A DNA stretch of 64,000 nt, from assembly GCF_019429485.1 (NCBI RefSeq), contig NZ_JAHXZN010000001.1:868001-932000 (forward strand). Direction: 5' to 3'. Below, piece after piece: positions 37,014-44,402 of this stretch (its first letter is position 1; each line of letters opens with the position of its first letter). Source of the DNA: Sphingomonas citri (GTDB lineage: Bacteria > Pseudomonadota > Alphaproteobacteria > Sphingomonadales > Sphingomonadaceae). The notes under the pieces were generated by a model. The model saw nothing but the letters and a program-made list of their open reading frames with translations. It was not told where the DNA came from and searched no databases. The position numbers and the translations under genes are program-made.

Positions 37014-38165
37014 TCAGCCGGCCTTGGCGGCGGCGTAGGCCCAGTCGAGCCACGGGCCGAGCGCCTCGATGTCGGCGGTGTCGACCGTGGCGCCGCACCA
37101 GATGCGCAGCCCCGGCGGGGCATCGCGATAGCCGCCGATGTCATAGGCGGCGTGCTCGGCCTCGAGCAGCGACACCATCTTCTTGATGACGCCCTCGTCG
37201 GCGTCGACCGTGAGGCAGACGCTGGTCTTCGACCGCGACGCCGGATCGGCGGCGAGGTGCCCGAGCCAGTCGCGCTCGGCGACGATCGTGTCGAGCGCGG
37301 CGGCGTTGGCGTCGGAACGCGCGATCAGCCCGCCCTGCCCCAGCGACTTGGCCCATTCGAGCGACCAGATCGCGTCCTCCACCGCCAGCATCGACGGCGT
37401 GTTGATCGTCTCGCCCTTGAACACGCCCTCGGTCAGCTTGCCCTTGGAGACGAGGCGGAAAACCTTTGGCAGCGGCCAGGCGGGGGTGTAGCTCTCCAGC
37501 CGCTCGACCGCGCGGGGACCGAGGATCAGCACGCCGTGCGCGCCCTCGCCGCCCAGCACCTTCTGCCAGGAGAAGGTAGCGACGTCGATCTTGTCCCACG
37601 GCAGGTCATAGGCGAACACGCCGCTGGTGGCGTCGGCGAAGCTCAGCCCCTCGCGGTCGGCGGGGATCCAGTCGCCGTTCGACACGCGCACGCCGCTGGT
37701 GGTGCCGTTCCAGGTGAACAGCACGTCGTTCGACCAGTCGACCTGCTGCAGATCGGGGAGCTGGCCGTAATCGGCGCGGATCACCGTCGGGTCGATCTTC
37801 AGCTGCTTGACCGCGTCGGTCACCCAGCCCTCGCCGAAGCTCTCCCAGGCGAGCGCGGTGACCGGGCGCGCGCCCAGCATCGTCCACATCGCCATCTCAT
37901 AGGCGCCGGTGTCGGAGCCGGGGACGATGCCGATGCGGTGCGTGTCGGGCAGGTTCAGCAGCTCGCGCATCAGCTCGATGGCATAGTGCAGCCGCTGCTT
38001 GCCGAGCTTCGAGCGATGCGAGCGTCCGAGAACGTCGGTGGCGAGCTTGGCGGGATCGTAGCCGGGCGGCTTGGCACAGGGGCCGGACGAGAAATGCGGG
38101 CGCGCCGGCCGGGTGGCGGGCTTCGCGGGCGCGAGGGTGGCGTCGGCGGCGGTCGTATCAGTCAT
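37014..38165 (-). CDS. serC: Phosphoserine transaminase
   Basis: A 383-residue PLP enzyme converting phosphohydroxypyruvate to phosphoserine. The PLP lysine lies in FSWQKVLGGEGAHG, and the substrate motifs RPHFSSGPCAKPPGY and LFTWNGTTSGVRV are visible. It belongs to the class V aminotransferase group typical of alphaproteobacteria. It is the first gene of serC-serA. The ATG at 38165 is preceded by an AAGGAG ribosome site folded into a hairpin (see the leader at 38166-38211), which suggests translational control. Confidence 0.95.
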   Translation of the reverse strand: MTDTTAADATLAPAKPATRPARPHFSSGPCAKPPGYDPAKLATDVLGRSHRSKLGKQRLHYAIELMRELLNLPDTHRIGIVPGSDTGAYEMAMWTMLGARPVTALAWESFGEGWVTDAVKQLKIDPTVIRADYGQLPDLQQVDWSNDVLFTWNGTTSGVRVSNGDWIPADREGLSFADATSGVFAYDLPWDKIDVATFSWQKVLGGEGAHGVLILGPRAVERLESYTPAWPLPKVFRLVSKGKLTEGVFKGETINTPSMLAVEDAIWSLEWAKSLGQGGLIARSDANAAALDTIVAERDWLGHLAADPASRSKTSVCLTVDADEGVIKKMVSLLEAEHAAYDIGGYRDAPPGLRIWCGATVDTADIEALGPWLDWAYAAAKAG

Positions 38166-38211
38166 GTCTGACTCTCCTTACAGAGAGCACGCGCGGCGTT
38201 GGGACCGCGTG
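38166..38211 (-). ncRNA. Candidate serC leader RNA (two hairpins, ribosome site sequestered)
   Basis: On the minus strand, directly before serC, two hairpins follow each other. The first, 38188-38211, is CACGCGG...CCGCGCGTG with an 8-nt loop TCCCAACG and one bulge. The second, 38172-38187, is CTCTC-TGTAAG-GAGAG and contains the AAGGAG ribosome site. This matches my memory of the serC motif described in alphaproteobacteria upstream of serC-serA operons. The match is from visible structure and gene context; no covariance search was run. Confidence 0.7.
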
Positions 38212-38347
38212 GCCCGTCGACCGCGCTACAGACGCAGCGAGCCGCTGGCAAGCCGGATGATCGTCGAACGAACAATTCGGCCAGCGGATTAGGTGTGGCG
38301 AAGACCGACGCCTTTAGCTTGGCGCATTCCGCCGTTACACGAAGCCG

Positions 38348-39007
38348 ATGACGTCGTGGCGTAACCACCGTTCCCGCCTCCTTCTCGTCACGCTGCTGCT
38401 CGCCGGCTGCGGGCGGGTCGAGCGCCCTGCCCCATCCAGCGCGCGCGGGGAGGTCGAGGGGCCGAGCCTGCGCGAGACGCGCCAGTGTCTCGCCGACCTG
38501 CGCGCGCTCGGGGTCGATTTCCAGCCGCTGCCCGACAAGCAATATGGCGGCGGGTGCGCGCTGGTCGGCACGGTCAAGCTGCTCGACATCGGCGTGCCCA
38601 CCGCCAATCTCGGCGCGGTGCGCTGCGGCGAGGCGCGCACCTATGCCGCCTGGGCGCGCAACGGCGTCGCGCCCGCGGCCTATCAGATCCTCGGGTCGGA
38701 ACTGTCGCGCGTCGTCAGCATGGGGAGCTACGCCTGTCGCAACACAATCGGCACCAAAGGCCCGGCGCGGCGCTCGGGCCACGCGCTCGCCAATGCGATC
38801 GACATCGCCGCGTTCGAGCTCAAGGACGGTCGGCGCATCTCGATCCTGGACGATTGGCGCTCACCCGACCCGCAGGTGCAGCTCTTCCTGCGCACCGTCC
38901 ACGCCTCGGCCTGCCGACGCTTCGGCACGGTACTATCACCCGACTACAACGCCGTGCACCGCGACCATCTGCACCTCGAGGACGACGGCGCGCGCTTCTG
39001 CCGCTGA
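38348..39007 (+). CDS. Extensin-like lipoprotein (LAS-peptidase-like domain)
   Basis: A 219-residue lipoprotein with lipobox LAGC (Cys21). The mature part is the extensin-like C-terminal domain found in many alphaproteobacteria, beginning RQCLADLRALGVDFQPLPD. Late motifs SGHALANAIDIAAFEL and HRDHLHLED resemble the zinc ligands (H..D and HxH) of D,D-carboxypeptidases of the LAS group, so a role in peptidoglycan trimming is plausible but unproven. It diverges from serC, with the serC leader between them. Confidence 0.85.
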   Translation: MTSWRNHRSRLLLVTLLLAGCGRVERPAPSSARGEVEGPSLRETRQCLADLRALGVDFQPLPDKQYGGGCALVGTVKLLDIGVPTANLGAVRCGEARTYAAWARNGVAPAAYQILGSELSRVVSMGSYACRNTIGTKGPARRSGHALANAIDIAAFELKDGRRISILDDWRSPDPQVQLFLRTVHASACRRFGTVLSPDYNAVHRDHLHLEDDGARFCR

Positions 39008-39056
39008 GGCGCGCCATGTTCTTGCGACCGTCACGTTCCCGTCCTATCGATCCGCG

Positions 39057-39941
39057 ATGACAGATACCCGCGTACCCAGCCGCGTCTTCCCGCGCGCCAA
39101 GCAGGATGCCGAGGTCGCCAAGACCAACGTCTCCACCCCGCAGACCGAGAGCCCCGCCTATCGGCTCGCCTTCCAGGACATGGACTTCCTGCTGCGCGAG
39201 GACCTGCGCCCGGTCCGCTTCCAGCTCGAGCTGCTCAAGACCCAGCTGATCTTCGAGGAAGCGCATATCGGCTCGACCTTCGTCTTCTACGGCTCGGCGC
39301 GCATCCCCGAGCCGAGCAAGGCGCAGGCGCTGCTCGATCTCGCCACCGACGAGAAGAGTCGTCAGATCGCCGAGCGGCTGGTCGCCAAGAGCAAATATTA
39401 CGACATGGCGCGCGAGCTGGCGCAGCTGTGCTCCAACTTCCCGCGCGACGAGGCGGGCAAGCGCCACTTCGTGGTGTGCTCGGGCGGCGGCCCCTCGATC
39501 ATGGAGGCGGCCAATCGCGGCGCGGCGGACGTCCACGCCGAGTCGATCGGGCTCAACATCGTGCTGCCGCACGAGCAGGCGCCCAACCCCTATGTCACGC
39601 CGGCGCTGAGCACGCAGTTCCACTATTTCGCGCTGCGCAAGATGCACTTCCTGCTCCACGCGCGCGCGCTGGCGGCCTTCCCGGGCGGGTTCGGCACGTT
39701 CGACGAATTGTTCGAGCTGCTAACGCTGATCCAGACCGGCAAGGTCGAGCCGATCCCCGTGCTGCTGTTCGGGCGCGAGTTCTGGGAGCGCGTGATCAAC
39801 TTCGAGGCGCTGGTCGAGGAAGGCGTGGTGTCCGAGCGCGACCTCGGCATCTTCCGCTATGTCGAGAGCGCGGCCGAGGGTTGGGCGGTGGTGCAGCAAT
39901 TCTACCGCGACCGACACGAGAAGGGCGACGGGGCGCGGTGA
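39057..39941 (+). CDS. LOG-family (TIGR00730) Rossmann-fold protein
   Basis: A 294-residue protein of the LOG/YgdH group, which hydrolyses nucleoside 5'-monophosphates to a free base and ribose 5-phosphate. The signature PGGFGTFDELFE is present, with FYGSARIPEP near the start of the fold and FVVCSGGGPSIMEAANRGA binding the nucleotide. An N-terminal extension of about 75 residues precedes the core, as in the longer bacterial forms. Role: purine salvage or cytokinin-like activation; the exact substrate is not readable from sequence. It converges on the GT87-like gene across a repeat element. Confidence 0.9.
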   Translation: MTDTRVPSRVFPRAKQDAEVAKTNVSTPQTESPAYRLAFQDMDFLLREDLRPVRFQLELLKTQLIFEEAHIGSTFVFYGSARIPEPSKAQALLDLATDEKSRQIAERLVAKSKYYDMARELAQLCSNFPRDEAGKRHFVVCSGGGPSIMEAANRGAADVHAESIGLNIVLPHEQAPNPYVTPALSTQFHYFALRKMHFLLHARALAAFPGGFGTFDELFELLTLIQTGKVEPIPVLLFGREFWERVINFEALVEEGVVSERDLGIFRYVESAAEGWAVVQQFYRDRHEKGDGAR

Positions 39942-39980
39942 GGCGAACCTCGGGGGAGGATGACGTGCTCTCCTCCTCGT

Positions 39981-40077
39981 CCGTCATCCCCGCGAAGGCA
40001 GGGATCCACACGCTGTGCGACGTGACAAGAGCCGCGACCTTAGCGCGTCTGGATCCCCGCCTTCGCGGGGATGACGG
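39981..40077. repeat. 97-bp palindromic element overlapping the GT87-like gene
   Basis: Inverted arms 39981-40008 (ccgtcatccccgcgaaggca...) and 40050-40077 match with one mismatch and flank a 41-nt centre. The right arm lies inside the 3' end of the minus-strand GT87-like gene, which reads VIPAKAGIQTR through it and stops in the centre at 40040. Confidence 0.88.
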
Positions 40078-41383
40078 CACCAAGCAGGGCGCTTTCACCG
40101 ACCTGCCCCGCCATCGCCTCCGCGTCGACCGCCCGCTGCTCGCTCACCCAGCCCGGCGCGGAGTCGCGTACCGCAGCGTGGATCAGCCAGAGCAGCGCCA
40201 CCGCGCGAACGCTCGCGGCGACGAGCACGTCCGCCTGCGTCGCCGAGACATTCGCTCCCTCCCAGCCGGCGAACAGCCAGAATTCGGCGAAATAGGCGGC
40301 CAGATCCCCGAGCAGGAACAATGCCAGCGGGCGCGCGCGAGTCGCGGTGAGCACCAGCAGCGGCCATAGCCACAGGTCGAACTGCGGCGAGTACACCTTG
40401 TTGGTCAGCAGGAACCAGGCGAGCAAGGGGGTGAACAGCAGCCAGGGCCGCTCGCCGTGCTTGCGCCAGCCGACCGCCACGATCGTCGCCGCGCCGCCGA
40501 GGAACGACAGCAGCGACCACAGGTTGCGCGCCGCCACGTCGGTCCGCCACCAGCCGAACTGCGCCAGCAGCTCCCACATGCTGGCCGCGGTGCCGCCGCG
40601 CTCGCTCGAGAAAGCGTAGAACTCGCGCCAATTCTCGAAAGCGAACCAGGCAACCGGCAGGTTCACCGCGCCCCAGGCGCCCACCGCCACGGCGACCAGC
40701 AACGCCGCGCGAGACACGCGCGTTGGGAGTGCGCCGCGACTGAACAGCGCGCCGAGACCCAGGAGCGGTAGCAGCAGCACCGGGAACAGCTTGGCCGCGC
40801 CGCCCAGTGCCGCGAGCGCGGCCGCGCGCGGCACCTGCTCGCGCGCAGCCGCGCGCATCGCCGCGACGGCGAAGGTGGCGGCGAGCAGATCCCAATTATG
40901 GCCCAGGTAGAGCACCAGCGGCGGCGCAGATGTCCAGGCATATTGCCGCCGCAGACTCGCGCCGGCACCGCGGATCAGCTCCAAGATCACGAAGGCAAGA
41001 AGTGCGTTGGCGAACGTCACCGACACCAGGAAATCGGCGGCGCCGGCACGCGCGCCCTTGACGAGATGGACGAAGAGCGCCTCGAGCCAGATCAGCCCGC
41101 CGGTGAGCACGGGATATTCCATCCGCGCCTGGAAATAGGGCACCTGACCCGCGGCGAGCCCGCGCTGCCCCCAGAAGGGCACCGCGTCGCTGTAGCAGCC
41201 GGTGACATATTGCTCGCTGCCGCTCCAGGCGGCGCCGCAATGCGCCTTGAAGCCCCAGCCGAGCAGGCAGGTCACGGCCAGCGCGAGATAGGGACCGTTG
41301 GGTCCGAGCCGATCGATGATCCTGCGCACGGGACTGATCCATGGCAGGTCGCTTTGCCCTCGACAAGGCGGGCAAGTGAACAT
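40040..41383 (-). CDS. GT87/DUF2029-like integral membrane protein
   Basis: A polytopic membrane protein of up to 447 residues resembling the GT87 (DUF2029) polyprenyl-phosphate-mannose-dependent glycosyltransferases. About nine to ten hydrophobic segments are seen, with conserved patches MEYPVLTGG, NWDLLAATFAVAAMRAA, LGGAAKLFPVLLLPLL and NKVYSPQFDLWLWPLL. The last dozen residues come from the palindromic element at 39981-40077. The ATG at 41383 lies within a LexA box; a GTG at 41329 just before RRIIDRLGPNGPY may be the true start. It may act in glycan or lipid assembly in the inner membrane; specificity is unknown. Confidence 0.8.
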   Translation of the reverse strand: MFTCPPCRGQSDLPWISPVRRIIDRLGPNGPYLALAVTCLLGWGFKAHCGAAWSGSEQYVTGCYSDAVPFWGQRGLAAGQVPYFQARMEYPVLTGGLIWLEALFVHLVKGARAGAADFLVSVTFANALLAFVILELIRGAGASLRRQYAWTSAPPLVLYLGHNWDLLAATFAVAAMRAAAREQVPRAAALAALGGAAKLFPVLLLPLLGLGALFSRGALPTRVSRAALLVAVAVGAWGAVNLPVAWFAFENWREFYAFSSERGGTAASMWELLAQFGWWRTDVAARNLWSLLSFLGGAATIVAVGWRKHGERPWLLFTPLLAWFLLTNKVYSPQFDLWLWPLLVLTATRARPLALFLLGDLAAYFAEFWLFAGWEGANVSATQADVLVAASVRAVALLWLIHAAVRDSAPGWVSEQRAVDAEAMAGQVGESALLGAVIPAKAGIQTR

Positions 41384-41392
41384 ACATCGAAC
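41378..41392. promoter_or_regulatory. LexA (SOS) box before the radical-SAM/UdgX pair
   Basis: The sequence GAAC-atacatc-GAAC is a perfect direct repeat with 7-nt spacing, the known alphaproteobacterial LexA site (GAACN7GAAC / GTTCN7GTTC). It ends 2 bases before the radical-SAM start codon and covers the alternative GT87 start. It indicates that the pair is DNA-damage induced, possibly from a leaderless or very short-leader transcript. Confidence 0.8.
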
Positions 41393-41394
41393 AC

Positions 41395-42648
41395 ATGGCG
41401 CAGCTTGACGTCCGCCAGAAACTGGAAATACTCGCCGATGCGGCGAAGTACGACGCCTCGTGTGCGTCGTCCGGCACCTCGAAGCGCACCTCGGCCGATG
41501 GCAAGGGGATCGGCTCGACCGAGGGCATGGGCATCTGCCACGCCTACGCGCCCGACGGGCGCTGCATCTCGCTGCTCAAGATCCTGCTAACCAACAGCTG
41601 CGTCTTTGACTGCCATTATTGCATCAACCGGAAGAGCTCGAACGTGCGCCGCGCCCGCTTCAGCGCGCAGGAGGTGGTGAACCTCACCCTCTCCTTCTAC
41701 CGGCGCAACTATATCGAGGGGCTGTTCCTCTCGTCCGGCATCATCAAGTCATCGAACTACACGATGGAACAGCTGGTCGAGGTCGCGCGCTCGCTGCGCG
41801 AAGATCATCATTTCCGCGGCTATATCCACCTCAAGACGATCCCCGACGCTGACCCAGAGCTGGTTCACCAGGCCGGGCTCTACGCCGATCGCGTGTCGAT
41901 CAACGTCGAGTTGCCTACCGTCGGCGGGCTGCGCCGGCTCGCGCCCGAGAAGGACGGCGCTCGGATCGAGGGCGCGATGGGCGAGATGAAGGCGGCGATC
42001 ACCGACACCGCCGACGCGCGCACCCGCTACAAGTCCGCGCCGCGCTTCGCGCCGGCGGGGCAGTCGACCCAGATGATCGTGGGCGCCGACGCCGCGACTG
42101 ACGGCGAGATCGTGCGCAAGGCGTCGACTCTGTACGATCGCTTCGGGCTGCGCCGCGTCTATTACTCCGCGTTCAGCCCGATCCCCGACGCCTCCGCGGT
42201 GCTGCCGCTGCAGCGCCCGCCACTGATGCGCGAGCATCGGCTGTACCAGTCGGACTGGCTGATGCGCTTCTACGGCTTCTCGACCGACGAGGTCGTCGCC
42301 GCGGCGGACGAGGCGACGGGCATGCTGCCGCTCGACATGGATCCCAAGCTCGCCTGGGCGCTCAAGTTCCGCGATCGCTTCCCGGTCGACGTCAATCGGG
42401 CGCCGCGCGAGCTGCTGTGGCGCGTGCCGGGGCTCGGCACCAAGGCGGTGAAGAGCATCCTGGCGGCGCGGCGCTGGCGACGGCTGCGGCTGGACGACGT
42501 GGCTCGCCTGACGGTGTCGATCGCGCGGGTGCGGCCGTTCATCGTCTGCGAGGACTGGCGGCCTGTGGTGCTGGCCGACCGCGCCGAGCTCAGGCCGCTG
42601 GTCGCGCCCAAGGTGAAGACGCAGCAGCTGGAGCTGTTCGCCGCGTGA
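41395..42648 (+). CDS. Putative DNA modification/repair radical SAM protein (UdgX-linked)
   Basis: A 417-residue radical SAM protein of the type encoded next to UdgX (TIGR03916-like). The 4Fe-4S ligands C69, C73 and C76 form CxxxCxxC in NSCVFDCHYC. Before this is the family block LADAAKYDASCASSGT and a second cysteine-containing stretch GICHAYAPDGRC. A helix-hairpin-helix near residues 340-365 (LLWRVPGLGTKAVKSIL) suggests DNA binding. Its chemistry is unknown; the name rests on gene linkage. The LexA box immediately upstream supports SOS control. The udgX gene follows after 204 bases containing a palindromic repeat. Confidence 0.9.
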   Translation: MAQLDVRQKLEILADAAKYDASCASSGTSKRTSADGKGIGSTEGMGICHAYAPDGRCISLLKILLTNSCVFDCHYCINRKSSNVRRARFSAQEVVNLTLSFYRRNYIEGLFLSSGIIKSSNYTMEQLVEVARSLREDHHFRGYIHLKTIPDADPELVHQAGLYADRVSINVELPTVGGLRRLAPEKDGARIEGAMGEMKAAITDTADARTRYKSAPRFAPAGQSTQMIVGADAATDGEIVRKASTLYDRFGLRRVYYSAFSPIPDASAVLPLQRPPLMREHRLYQSDWLMRFYGFSTDEVVAAADEATGMLPLDMDPKLAWALKFRDRFPVDVNRAPRELLWRVPGLGTKAVKSILAARRWRRLRLDDVARLTVSIARVRPFIVCEDWRPVVLADRAELRPLVAPKVKTQQLELFAA

Positions 42649-42735
42649 GAGTGACTCGCGGGTGAAACGGATCGCCGCGGTGGCGCGCTAAGGCGGGGTG
42701 ATTGTCGGACGTGAATCAGCGGTGACGCACTTCGC

Positions 42736-42836
42736 TTCCCCTCTCTTCAGGGGAGGGGCTGGGGTTGGGGTGCTTCCGCATACGCCGTGTGCGCAGAGAA
42801 GCCCCACCCCAACCCTTCCCCTTAGGGGGAGAGGCT
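42736..42836. repeat. CT/GA-rich palindrome between the radical SAM gene and udgX
   Basis: Inverted arms 42738-42772 (cccctctcttcaggggaggg...) and 42802-42834 flank about 30 bases. Same type as 35144-35240. It stands in what should be one operon, so it may be tolerated in, or processed from, the transcript. Confidence 0.75.
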
Positions 42837-42852
42837 CAGGGGTGCGCTAGTC

Positions 42853-44262
42853 GTGCGCGTCGTCACCCTTTCCGCGCCCGACGACGTCGATGGCTGGCGC
42901 GATGCCGCGCGCGGGCTGCTCGCCGATCACGTCGCGCCCGACGCCGTCGTATGGCAGGTCGGCGACGCCGCGACCGATCTCTTCGCCGCTACCGCTGCCG
43001 GGCCACCCCCCGCCCCGCGACACGACGCCGCCGCGCCCGCCATGCGAGTGCCGCGCGCCTTCCTCGATCTCGCCAACAATGCCGCGCTCCACCAAGATCC
43101 CGAGCGTTTCGCGCTTCTCTACGCGATGCTGTGGCGGCTGCGCGCCACGCCGCGCCTGACCGACGACCATGCCGACCCGCTCGTCCGTCGGATCGAGACG
43201 CTGGCCAAGTCGGTGCGACGCGACATCCACAAGATGCGCGCCTTCGTGCGCTTCCGCTCCGTCAGCGACGACGCAGGCGAGCGCTACGTCGCCTGGTTCG
43301 AGCCCGAGCATCATATCGTTCGCGCCAACGCGGCCTTCTTCGTCAACCGCTTCGCCAGCATGCGCTGGTCGATCCTCACGCCCGAGGTCTCGCTCCACTG
43401 GGACGGTGCCGCGCTCCAGGAGGGTCCGGCGGCGGAGCGCGGCGACGCGCCCGAGGGCGACCCGATCGAGGAGGTGTGGAAGACCTATTACGCCAGCATC
43501 TTCAACCCGGCGCGGGTGAAGGTCGGCACGATGCTGCGCGAGATGCCGCGAAAGTACTGGAAAAACATGCCGGAGACCGCGCTGGTGCCGCAGCTGCTGG
43601 CGACCGCGCAGGCACGGGAGAGCGGGATGATCGACAAGGCGCGCGCCCGGGAGAGCACGGTCGGCGACAATGCGCGGGCGGCGTGGGAAGCGCTGCGCGA
43701 CGAGGCCTCGGCCTGCACGCGCTGTCACCTCTACAAGCCGGCGACGCAGACGGTCTTCGGCGAGGGGCCGGTCGACGCGACGATGATGTTCGTCGGCGAG
43801 CAGCCCGGCGACCAGGAGGATCTCGCCGGCCAACCTTTCGTCGGCCCCGCGGGGCAGGTGTTCGATCGCGCGCTCGCGGCGGCGGGGATCACCCGCGCGG
43901 AGACCTATGTCACGAACGCGGTCAAGCACTTCAAATTCGAGCCGCGCGGCAAGCGGCGGATCCACGCCAAGCCCGACGCGGGCGAGATCGAGGCGTGCCG
44001 CTGGTGGACCGAGCAGGAGCAGATGCTGCTGCGCCCGAAGGTGACGGTCGCGCTCGGCGCCACCGCGGCGCGCAGCCTGTTCGGCAAGGTGATGACGATC
44101 GGTCGCGAGCGCGGCCGGGAGCTTCGCCTACCCGACGGCGGGGCGGCATGGATCACGGTGCATCCGAGCTACCTGCTGCGGCTGCCCGACGAGGCGGCGA
44201 GAGCGAGCGAATATGAGCGCTTCGTCGAGGACTTGAGGATGGCGCACGCGGCGCTGGGGTGA
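42853..44262 (+). CDS. udgX: UdgX-type uracil-DNA glycosylase fused to a DUF4130 domain
   Basis: A 469-residue two-domain protein. Residues 1-240 are a DUF4130/TIGR03915-like domain (RDIHKMRAFVRFR, YWKNMPE). Residues about 270-469 are UdgX. UdgX removes or binds uracil in DNA and, in the mycobacterial protein, forms a covalent bond to DNA through a histidine in the KRRIH loop. That loop is intact here, with KRRIH at 367-371 (His371). Also visible are GEQPGDQEDLAGQPFVGPAG and cysteines C288, C291 and C382 for the Fe-S cluster. GTG start at 42853. With the radical SAM partner and LexA box, it forms a damage-inducible repair pair. Confidence 0.93.
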   Translation: MRVVTLSAPDDVDGWRDAARGLLADHVAPDAVVWQVGDAATDLFAATAAGPPPAPRHDAAAPAMRVPRAFLDLANNAALHQDPERFALLYAMLWRLRATPRLTDDHADPLVRRIETLAKSVRRDIHKMRAFVRFRSVSDDAGERYVAWFEPEHHIVRANAAFFVNRFASMRWSILTPEVSLHWDGAALQEGPAAERGDAPEGDPIEEVWKTYYASIFNPARVKVGTMLREMPRKYWKNMPETALVPQLLATAQARESGMIDKARARESTVGDNARAAWEALRDEASACTRCHLYKPATQTVFGEGPVDATMMFVGEQPGDQEDLAGQPFVGPAGQVFDRALAAAGITRAETYVTNAVKHFKFEPRGKRRIHAKPDAGEIEACRWWTEQEQMLLRPKVTVALGATAARSLFGKVMTIGRERGRELRLPDGGAAWITVHPSYLLRLPDEAARASEYERFVEDLRMAHAALG

Positions 44263-44402
44263 TTAGTGTCGCGGCCACACGCATCTCGCCCGCGCTCTCT
44301 CCGCGGGTACCTGGCATGGCTCGCTGATCGAGACAGCGTGTCGCTCGCTCTCACTGACCAGCGACACGGCTTACCCAGCGCCGCCATAACGAGCCACCTT
44401 TC

